From: Rheinheimera sp.
GTDB lineage: Bacteria; Pseudomonadota; Gammaproteobacteria; Enterobacterales; Alteromonadaceae
NCBI GenBank assembly: GCA_003482455.1
Contig: DMYW01000036.1
Coordinates: 20,534-32,330 of the forward strand
Length of the DNA stretch: 11,797 nt
Reading direction: 5' to 3'
In this document: one piece after another, positions 1-5,758 of the stretch
Position numbering within the stretch: position 1 is the first letter of the stretch
Layout of the letters: each line of letters starts with the position of its first letter
The notes under the pieces: model-generated
What the model saw: the letters and a program-made list of their open reading frames with translations, nothing else
Databases searched by the model: none
What the model was told of the DNA's origin: nothing
Program-made: the position numbers and the translations under genes

Positions 1-13
1 CGCAGACACGCCG

Positions 14-60
14 TAAATACGTCCATGTAGGCTCGTCATCCGCTATCCCTGCGGCTGACG
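14..60. repeat. REP-like intergenic repeat element (possible)
   Basis: The stretch contains an imperfect inverted repeat: CGTCATCCGC (34-43) pairs with GCGGCTGACG (51-60) around a 7-nt loop, with nine of ten pairs matching. It is preceded by a GTAAATACGTCCATGTAGG-like sequence at 14-32. From memory, this kind of 'taaatacgtccatgtaggctc' lead followed by a GC-rich hairpin recurs in intergenic regions of several marine gammaproteobacteria. Only one copy lies in this window, so repetitiveness cannot be shown here. It lies downstream of the Nudix operon terminator and could mark the 3' boundary of a neighbouring gene to the left. No coding region is supported in 1-160. Confidence 0.4.
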
Positions 61-108
61 GTCTGCTTTTTTGTTTCCACCGCTCGCCTTTTAAGGTTCA
101 TTGACACG

Positions 109-145
109 AAAAAATAATGCCAGTCAGCTTAAATGACTGGCATTA
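109..145 (-). terminator. Rho-independent terminator of the DUF3025-natAB-nudix operon
   Basis: A perfect 12-bp stem joins TAATGCCAGTCA (115-126) and TGACTGGCATTA (134-145) around a 7-nt loop. Read on the minus strand, it is followed at once by a run of six T (complement of the A run at 109-114). It starts 15 bp after the Nudix stop codon, where the operon transcript should end. On the plus strand the nearest T run (156-162) is 10 nt past the stem, so activity in that direction is less likely. Confidence 0.9.
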
Positions 146-160
146 CCAGCCGCTGTTTTT

Positions 161-940
161 TTATTGGCCAAACCTACGTTCAAACACCGCAGGGTCAACA
201 AACATTTCGTAAAGCTCTGGGCTTTGCCTGTATCCAGTGACTTTCACACTGTCCCACCCATGGCCTGACAGTGCGGCTTCAACCAGTAACTTATTGTACG
301 GGCTCGCTTTTTCATCTGAGAAAAACTCAGTCGGTGCAAACCAGCGCGCCTGCGCTATTTCTACTGGGTCGTGTTTGATATCGACACTTAGTGCTTGCAT
401 CACCGCCACCATATAAAAATTCGAAGCACCAAATTGGCCATGATGGTGGTGACGCAGGCTGATCAGCCGCACAAATTCGGCGTCTATACCGGTTTCTTCT
501 TTCACTTCCCGCTGTGCTGCCAGCTCGATATGTTCATGCGGCTCGACCATACCGCCGGGCAGTTTCCAATAGCCCGGCGCTTGACCGGCAAGGGGTTGCT
601 CGCGCACTAATAAAATCTGCCCTTGCTCGTTGAGTACCGCCGCGCCGACACCAATGGTGTGCGTCGCTGCCAGCGGCAAGTAGGCATCTGGCTGTAATTT
701 TTTGACCAGCATCAGCTGGCTAGCTTGGCAGTGATGAAACACAAAACCATGGTTGACGAGAAACGCTGCCAGCGCGCTGTCGGCGGCAGCGAGTTCCAGC
801 CAGCAAAGTTTATAGGGGCTGGTTTGCAGTTCGATAAGTAGCTCGGTCAGCTGCTCGGTGGTCGCGCCAGCGAGCTGAGTGGCTGACAAATAACAGCCAC
901 CATAAGGATTGACCTGCAGCTGCGCATACAAGCCACTCAT
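161..940 (-). CDS. Nudix hydrolase with NUDT6-like N-terminal domain
   Basis: The 259-residue protein carries a complete Nudix box at residues 130-152 (G130, E136, R144-E145, E148-E149, G151), matching GX5EX7REUXEEXGU. Nudix enzymes cleave nucleoside diphosphates linked to another moiety, using Mg2+ held by the box glutamates. Residues 1-90 look like the 'pre-Nudix' domain of NUDT6 and plant NUDT2/8-type proteins. That resemblance rests on a WLEL...FLVNHGFVFHH segment (47-70) followed by LPL..THTIGVGA (88-100). It has no signal peptide or membrane segment, so it should be cytoplasmic. The ATG overlaps the permease stop by 4 bp (ATGA), with a GAGAAGG motif about 10 nt upstream, which fixes the start and suggests coupled translation. 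It is the last gene of the operon. The substrate cannot be read from sequence; ADP-ribose or a CoA or NAD derivative is possible. Confidence 0.9.
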   Translation of the reverse strand: MSGLYAQLQVNPYGGCYLSATQLAGATTEQLTELLIELQTSPYKLCWLELAAADSALAAFLVNHGFVFHHCQASQLMLVKKLQPDAYLPLAATHTIGVGAAVLNEQGQILLVREQPLAGQAPGYWKLPGGMVEPHEHIELAAQREVKEETGIDAEFVRLISLRHHHHGQFGASNFYMVAVMQALSVDIKHDPVEIAQARWFAPTEFFSDEKASPYNKLLVEAALSGHGWDSVKVTGYRQSPELYEMFVDPAVFERRFGQ

Positions 941-2139
941 CGAAACAACACCTTCTCACGCTGGAACCAATGCACTGAAAACGCCACCAGCACCGCCGCC
1001 AGCACCAGCATCTGACCAAACACTAAGGTCAGTAAGCCCATGTCCATGGTGCCTTTAACTAATTCTTTGACGCACAGAGCAATATTGGTTACCGGGATCA
1101 GCGCCGTTACTGTGGTCAGTTCCACCCCAGGCAGCAAAGCTACCATCAGCGGCATGATCACTATCATACTCAGCGGCCCGATGTAATTTTGCGCTTCTTT
1201 AAACGAGCGAGCATAAATCGACAGCGACAATAACAAGGAGCCAAGCACAGTGGTCAGTGGCAATAACAATAATAAAATCAGTAATAAATCAGCAATGCCG
1301 AGCATCTTCATCGCTTCAGCGACTATATCAACACCCATCAGGGAGCCAATCACGTAGCCCCAGCCACCAAAACTCGCCACGGTAATGAGGGTCGCCAGCA
1401 ACCCAGTGGTCAATACCGTAAAGAGTTTACCCAGCACCAGTGAAATCCGACTGACCGGGCAAATCAATAAGGTCTCCAGCGTGCCGCGCTCTTTTTCACC
1501 GGCGCCGATATCAATGGCCGGATACGAGCAGCCGACTAAACATAACGGGACTAACAAATAGGCGATAAAACCACCAATTTTTTCGCCCAGGTTTTCGCGC
1601 TCTGCCGCCGTACTGACGGTTTTTAACGTAATGGGTTCCAGCACCGACTTGGCGCTGTCCGCCGTTAAACCGAGCTGATGCAATTTGCTGTCACGTAGTT
1701 CATCGCGGAACTTATTAAACAACTTGGTAAATTCTGCGCCGAGCACGTCCATTTGACTGGCGTCGTTGTACACCAGCTGGAACTCACTTTGCGCTTTGCC
1801 GTTAGGGTCGTCGCTGAAATTCTCAGGGATAATCACCGCCGCTTCAAAATCACCACGACGGATAGCTTGGGTCAGCTGCTCAATGCTGCTGAGCTCAGAC
1901 TCGATTTGTTTAAAATTTTTGTGATAAGACAAGCGCTTGGCAAATTCTGGCGCGCGCTCTTGATGCACAATCACATAACGAAACTCTTCCGATTGCGCCT
2001 TGTGCACCACGTTGGCCATCACTAATCCCATCAAGCCAAACAGCACCGGGAATATGATGATCGGTAACAAAATCACAAAAAACATGGTTTTGCGATCGCG
2101 TGAGAGTTCCAGTAGTTCTTTTAAATACACTTGCCACAT
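937..2139 (-). CDS. natB: ABC transporter permease, NatB-like (ABC-2 type)
   Basis: This 400-residue integral membrane protein has the ABC-2 exporter layout. One N-terminal helix (about 19-40) is followed by a large, probably extracytoplasmic domain (about 42-185) and then a cluster of hydrophobic helices (about 190-212, 235-258, 283-308, 319-338, 368-390). The segment GEKERGTLETLLICPVSR (214-231) after the second helix is the typical NatB/ABC-2 motif (E..GT.E.L...P..R). B. subtilis NatB, of similar length, forms a Na+ extruding pump with NatA; other members of this broad family export other substrates, so the cargo here is uncertain. The ATG lies 1 bp after the ATPase stop, with a GGAGG ribosome binding site at 2146-2150 inside the last codons of the ATPase gene and 6 nt before the start. 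It presumably pairs with the ATPase encoded upstream. Confidence 0.9.
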   Translation of the reverse strand: MWQVYLKELLELSRDRKTMFFVILLPIIIFPVLFGLMGLVMANVVHKAQSEEFRYVIVHQERAPEFAKRLSYHKNFKQIESELSSIEQLTQAIRRGDFEAAVIIPENFSDDPNGKAQSEFQLVYNDASQMDVLGAEFTKLFNKFRDELRDSKLHQLGLTADSAKSVLEPITLKTVSTAAERENLGEKIGGFIAYLLVPLCLVGCSYPAIDIGAGEKERGTLETLLICPVSRISLVLGKLFTVLTTGLLATLITVASFGGWGYVIGSLMGVDIVAEAMKMLGIADLLLILLLLLPLTTVLGSLLLSLSIYARSFKEAQNYIGPLSMIVIMPLMVALLPGVELTTVTALIPVTNIALCVKELVKGTMDMGLLTLVFGQMLVLAAVLVAFSVHWFQREKVLFR

Positions 2140-2140
2140 A

Positions 2141-2938
2141 TCAAACCTCCTGCCGGATCACGCGCATAAAACTTTGTCGTAAATCAGTGCGCCCCAGCGC
2201 ATCTGGCTCGGCCAAGCTGCTAAACTCAGCGATCGAACCGGCAAAAGCACTGACACCGGCATCAATCACCACCACGCGATCGCAAAGCGCCGCCACTTCA
2301 TCTAAATGGTGCGTCGAGAAAATCACCGGCGTGCCGGCTTGTTTTAAGCCATGGATAAAATCCAGCACTGTTTGGGTAGTCATAATATCCAAACCCGTCG
2401 TAGGTTCATCCAATACCACCACTTTCGGGCTGTGCACTACCGCTCTGGCAATGGCGGTCTTTTGTTTCATGCCACTGGACATATTGTCTGCTTTGCGATT
2501 GGCAAAACTATGCATGTCGAGCATGGTAAACAGCTCGTCGATACGCTCGCGCAGCGCAGGCTCAGGCATGCCATGCAAACGAGCAAAATAAGCAATATTT
2601 TCAAACGCGGTGAGTCGGCCATACAAGCCCGTACTGGCGGATAGGAAGCCAATGCGCCGGCGCGCTTCGAGCGGCTCGGTTAATACGTCATGGCCATCGA
2701 TCAACACCTGGCCACCGTCTGGTTGCAATGCTGTCGATAACATGCGCAAGGTCGTGGTTTTACCGGCGCCGTTGGGGCCAAGCAAGCCCAAGACTTCACC
2801 GCTGTCACAACTAAAACTGACGTCACGTACCGAATGAAAACGGCCGTCGCGGTAACGCACATCGTTTTTTTCCGCGTCACTGAGCTTTTTGGCATCTGCG
2901 ACCGCAAAGGATTTGGCCAAATGTTTGACTTCAATCAT
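2141..2938 (-). CDS. natA: ABC transporter ATP-binding protein, NatA-like
   Basis: The 265-residue ATPase has Walker A GPNGAGKTT (54-62), signature MSSGMKQK (153-160), Walker B VVVLDEPTTGLD (173-184, with D177 and E178) and the switch histidine in STHH (H210). It should power the NatB-like permease encoded just downstream. An open frame continues to an upstream ATG at 3010, but those 24 extra residues are not ABC-like and lie inside the DUF3025 gene. The ATG at 2938 begins the normal MIEVKHLAKSF strand and overlaps the upstream stop by 4 bp, so I chose it. Two oddities are visible. An insert of about 20 charged residues (16-36) precedes the SVRDVSF strand. The region where most ABC ATPases have the Q-loop glutamine reads FLSASTGLY (98-106) with no Gln, something I associate with NatA-type proteins. 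The cargo is unknown. Confidence 0.92.
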   Translation of the reverse strand: MIEVKHLAKSFAVADAKKLSDAEKNDVRYRDGRFHSVRDVSFSCDSGEVLGLLGPNGAGKTTTLRMLSTALQPDGGQVLIDGHDVLTEPLEARRRIGFLSASTGLYGRLTAFENIAYFARLHGMPEPALRERIDELFTMLDMHSFANRKADNMSSGMKQKTAIARAVVHSPKVVVLDEPTTGLDIMTTQTVLDFIHGLKQAGTPVIFSTHHLDEVAALCDRVVVIDAGVSAFAGSIAEFSSLAEPDALGRTDLRQSFMRVIRQEV

Positions 2939-3774
2939 GCATGCCCTACTTGTCGTTTTGGCCTGAAATAGGCGCTGTTTTGATAAAATTCTGCGTCCTG
3001 TGCATACCAACCGGGGATCCCAAGCAGCGGCAGCGGTGACATCCGGGCTCGTAATTGCGTGGCAGAACTACTAGCAATTTGTTTACAAAGTTCAGTATCA
3101 ACGAATTGAATTTGTGCTGACAAGGGTTTTGCAAAGAAATCATCAGGCACTTCAAGCGGATACATTTTACCGGTAAGGCCTAGGTAAGGCCTGGTCAGCA
3201 TCTCAAAATTGGCGTGACCAAAACTCCAGGCGCACAGGCCGCTACTTTTTGTATCGCAGACCAAACTCCATTCATCGGCGCACTGCCACATGACGTGCTG
3301 CCACTGATGCTCTCGCAGCGCGTCGATCAGCGGCTGCGCCTGCGCCGTATAAAGCACCAGCACCCCACATTCATCAAACAGCGTCAGTTGATGGCGCAAT
3401 TTCGAGCGTTCTTTGCCGGTTTGCTGCAGTAACTCACGCTGGTGCAGCCGGTTTAACTCGGCTTTGCTGTTTGGGAATAAACTCCAGATTAAAGCGCCGA
3501 ACAAATCGTGCCAATTCTGCTCACGCGTTGGGATCTGACCGGTTTGTGCAATAAAGGTCTCGTAATAACGTCCATCGTCATTTAATACCTGCTGCGAGAC
3601 AAATCGCACATCAGACACAGCGCGCTGCGCCAGCCAGTTGTTTAATGTGGATAGGCTTGGAAAGTCCGATTGCTGCAACAAGGGAAACTGTGTGGTGAGC
3701 AGCTGAAACGCCGGGCATTTATGGAAAAAATCTGTTTCCCACAGCGTTGGCGCAATAAAACGTTGATTTTGCAC
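2935..3774 (-). CDS. DUF3025 family protein
   Basis: The 279-residue protein matches what I recall of DUF3025, an uncharacterised proteobacterial family. Recognisable blocks are GQIPTREQNWHDLFGALIW (79-97) with the following FP..K..LN..H, then LTLFDECG (130-137), WSFGHANFEML (183-193) with PYLGLTGK (196-203), and PLPLLGIPGW (248-257) ending in FRPKR (270-274). The conserved His, Asp and Glu residues in these blocks would suit an enzyme or metal site, but no activity is known to me. There is no signal peptide or clear membrane helix. The start is GTG at 3774; no ATG lies nearby upstream in frame and the ribosome binding site is weak. It is the first gene of the operon and ends in a 4-bp overlap with the ATPase gene. 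The function is unassigned. Confidence 0.85.
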   Translation of the reverse strand: MQNQRFIAPTLWETDFFHKCPAFQLLTTQFPLLQQSDFPSLSTLNNWLAQRAVSDVRFVSQQVLNDDGRYYETFIAQTGQIPTREQNWHDLFGALIWSLFPNSKAELNRLHQRELLQQTGKERSKLRHQLTLFDECGVLVLYTAQAQPLIDALREHQWQHVMWQCADEWSLVCDTKSSGLCAWSFGHANFEMLTRPYLGLTGKMYPLEVPDDFFAKPLSAQIQFVDTELCKQIASSSATQLRARMSPLPLLGIPGWYAQDAEFYQNSAYFRPKRQVGHA

Positions 3775-3822
3775 TGCTAAAGCCCCGCTGAGCCTATATC
3801 TGAAAGCTTTCGACCTAACTTA

Positions 3823-3857
3823 CTTGCAATTTTGCTGAAAAAAGGCCTTGCAATTTT
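3823..3857. repeat. Paired 11-bp direct repeats in the divergent promoter region
   Basis: CTTGCAATTTT occurs at 3823-3833 and again at 3847-3857, with starts 24 bp apart. Each copy includes the palindromic core TTGCAA. They lie between the divergent DUF3025 operon and asnB, so they could be binding sites for a regulator contacting the DNA about two helical turns apart. AT-rich sequence can repeat by chance, and I see no convincing -10/-35 pair that they control. Confidence 0.4.
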
Positions 3858-3880
3858 TAACCATGCTGGCACAGTCAAGG

Positions 3881-3900
3881 ATGTACGTCTGAACGTACAT
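3881..3900. promoter_or_regulatory. Perfect inverted repeat, candidate operator for asnB and/or the divergent operon
   Basis: ATGTACGT (3881-3888) and ACGTACAT (3893-3900) form a perfect 8+8 bp inverted repeat around CTGA. Its inner part has the layout TGTACG-N6-CGTACA, which shares the outer TGTA...TACA half-sites and spacing of the TyrR box (TGTAAA-N6-TTTACA). That resemblance is only suggestive. The site is centred about 58 bp before the asnB ATG. On the minus strand a TTGACT hexamer (3873-3878) lies right next to it, but has no good -10 partner. There is no T run, so it is not a terminator. Binding by a dimeric repressor or activator is inferred. Confidence 0.5.
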
Positions 3901-3948
3901 ACTGCCAAATGAAAGTTAATTTGATTGATTCGTAACGGAGTTTTTACC

Positions 3949-5613
3949 ATGTGTTCAATATTCGGGGTGCTTGACATCAAGACGGATGTTAAAGCCTTGC
4001 GCCAGCAGGCGCTACAGTTATCGAAGTTATTACGCCATCGCGGTCCAGACTGGTCTGGCGTATGGAATGACAACAATGCCATCCTCGTGCACGAGCGTCT
4101 GGCGATCGTCGATACTGAAAATGGTGCACAACCCCTGATTAATCCGAATCGAAATCACATTCTGGCAGTGAATGGTGAGATTTATAATCACAAAAATCTC
4201 GAAAAGAATTTAAATGTCGACTACAGCTTTCAAACCAAATCGGACTGCGAAGTCATTCTGCCGTTGTACCTGGAGCACGGCGCTGAGTTTGTCGACATGC
4301 TGCAAGGCATGTTCGCCTTTATTCTGTATGACGCGGAGCAGCAGCGCTATTTAATTGCGCGTGACCATATCGGTATCATCCCGCTGTATTACGGCTACGA
4401 TGAGCACGGTCAGCTTTATGTGGCATCTGAACTCAAAGCCTTAGTGCCGGTCTGTAAACAGCTGCAAGAATTCCCACCAGGGCACTATTTTGACTCGCAA
4501 GTCGGCAAGCTGGTCAAATACTACCAACGCGACTGGATGAGTTATGACGCGGTGAAAAACAACCCAGCGGATTTGGGCGAGCTAAAAGCGGCGCTGGAGC
4601 AGTCGGTCAAATCGCATCTGATGTCGGACGTGCCGTATGGCGTGCTGTTGTCAGGCGGTTTGGATTCCAGCCTAATTTCCGCCATCACCCAGCAGTTTGC
4701 GCGTAACCGCGTCGAAGATGATGGTCAATCCGAAGCTTGGTGGCCACGTTTGCACTCGTTTGCTGTCGGTTTGCAAGGCTCACCAGATCTCGTTGCGGCA
4801 CGCAAAGTCGCCGATTCGATTGGCACTGTGCACCACGAAGTGCATTTCACCGTGCAAGAAGGCATCGACTCGCTGCGCGATGTGATTTATTTCCTGGAAA
4901 CCTACGACGTCACCACCATTCGCGCCTCGACGCCTATGTACTTAATGGCGCGTAAAATCAAAGCCATGGGTATCAAAATGGTGCTGTCGGGTGAAGGCTC
5001 GGATGAAATCTTCGGCGGTTATTTGTATTTCCACAAAGCGCCAAACGCGCAAGAGTTCCACGAAGAAACCCTGCGTAAACTGAACCGTTTACACATGTTT
5101 GACTGCAACCGTGCCAACAAAGCGATGTCGGCGTGGGGTATTGAAGCGCGCGTGCCTTTCTTGGACAAACACTTCATGGATACTGCGATGCGCTTAAACC
5201 CAGAAGCCAAGATGTGCGGCGGCGGTAAAATCGAAAAAGGTATCCTGCGTAAAGCGTTTGAAGGCTTGTTGCCAGATGAAATCCTGTGGCGGCAAAAAGA
5301 GCAGTTCTCCGATGGCGTGGGTTACAGCTGGATTGACAGCTTAAAAGCCTATGCTGAAAAAGAAGTGACCGACCAACAAATGGCCACGGCAAGCTTCCGC
5401 TTCCCGGTCAATACGCCAGATACCAAAGAAGGTTATTTCTATCGCACCATTTTTGAAGAGCATTTCCCGCACCCAGCGGCAATTAGCTGTGTGCCTGGCG
5501 GCAAGTCAGTGGCCTGTTCAACGCCTGAAGCCTTGGCTTGGGATGCGAAAATGGCACTGCTGACCGACCCATCGGGCCGAGCCGTGCGTGATGTACACGA
5601 ACAATCTTATTAA
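3949..5613 (+). CDS. asnB: Asparagine synthetase B, glutamine-hydrolysing
   Basis: It makes asparagine from aspartate, glutamine and ATP in the cytoplasm. The 554 residues equal the usual AsnB length. The ATG at 3949 gives MCSIFGV, placing the catalytic Cys2 at the mature N-terminus once Met is removed. An earlier in-frame ATG (3925) would bury this Cys and is rejected. CGGAG at 3936-3940 supports the chosen start. The glutaminase domain shows RHRGPD (29-34), HERLAIVD (48-55), NGEIYNH (75-81) and the SDCE segment (98-101). The synthetase domain shows the PP-loop SGGLDSS (235-241), SGEGSDE (347-353), GIEARVPFLD (397-406) and QKEQFSDGVGYSW (449-461). All key residues are present, so the enzyme should be active. 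It is monocistronic, with a terminator 12 bp past the stop, and divergent from the DUF3025 operon. A palindrome upstream may control it. Confidence 0.98.
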   Translation: MCSIFGVLDIKTDVKALRQQALQLSKLLRHRGPDWSGVWNDNNAILVHERLAIVDTENGAQPLINPNRNHILAVNGEIYNHKNLEKNLNVDYSFQTKSDCEVILPLYLEHGAEFVDMLQGMFAFILYDAEQQRYLIARDHIGIIPLYYGYDEHGQLYVASELKALVPVCKQLQEFPPGHYFDSQVGKLVKYYQRDWMSYDAVKNNPADLGELKAALEQSVKSHLMSDVPYGVLLSGGLDSSLISAITQQFARNRVEDDGQSEAWWPRLHSFAVGLQGSPDLVAARKVADSIGTVHHEVHFTVQEGIDSLRDVIYFLETYDVTTIRASTPMYLMARKIKAMGIKMVLSGEGSDEIFGGYLYFHKAPNAQEFHEETLRKLNRLHMFDCNRANKAMSAWGIEARVPFLDKHFMDTAMRLNPEAKMCGGGKIEKGILRKAFEGLLPDEILWRQKEQFSDGVGYSWIDSLKAYAEKEVTDQQMATASFRFPVNTPDTKEGYFYRTIFEEHFPHPAAISCVPGGKSVACSTPEALAWDAKMALLTDPSGRAVRDVHEQSY

Positions 5614-5624
5614 GCTTGGTTGTG

Positions 5625-5651
5625 AAAAAGGGGCCATCGGCCCCTTTTTTT
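5625..5651 (+). terminator. Rho-independent terminator of asnB
   Basis: AAAAAGGGGCC (5625-5635) pairs with GGCCCCTTTTT (5639-5649) around a 3-nt loop, and the T run continues to 5651. The hairpin begins 12 bp after the asnB TAA. The A run on the left arm means it could also stop transcription from the right. Confidence 0.93.
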
Positions 5652-5703
5652 ATCGCCAAATCCCTTCAACTGAACGCTCGCTGTATGCCAACGCGCTGAT
5701 TTC

Positions 5704-5712
5704 TGCTAGATT
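5704..5712 (+). promoter_or_regulatory. Possible extended -10 promoter element of the propeller gene
   Basis: TGCTAGATT fits an extended -10 element (TG-N-TANNNT) 47 nt before the chosen start of the propeller gene and downstream of the asnB terminator. No good -35 hexamer sits 17 bp upstream (5684-5689 reads TATGCC), so this is tentative. The rest of 5652-5758 shows no other clear signal. Confidence 0.3.
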
Positions 5713-5758
5713 ATCGCCTTTGTGCCGACTCGCTCGGTAGCCGTCGTCTGGATGTTTG

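Noticed and set aside
2100..2591. 163-residue plus-strand open frame opposite the NatA and NatB genes
   Set aside because: It is antisense to clear ABC transporter motifs and lacks family similarity or a ribosome binding site.
2939..3010. Longer start for the NatA-like ATPase at ATG 3010
   Set aside because: The extra 24 residues overlap the DUF3025 gene in another frame and are not ABC-like; ATG 2938 gives a 4-bp overlap and the normal N-terminus.
3873..3878. TTGACT as a -35 element for the DUF3025 operon (minus strand)
   Set aside because: No acceptable -10 hexamer lies 16-18 bp downstream, so I do not call a promoter there.
3925..3948. Longer start for AsnB at ATG 3925
   Set aside because: It would bury the catalytic cysteine, which must be N-terminal after Met removal; the ribosome binding site fits ATG 3949.
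3777..4082. 101-residue minus-strand open frame across the start of asnB
   Set aside because: It runs antisense to the strongly conserved AsnB N-terminus and has no recognisable protein features.
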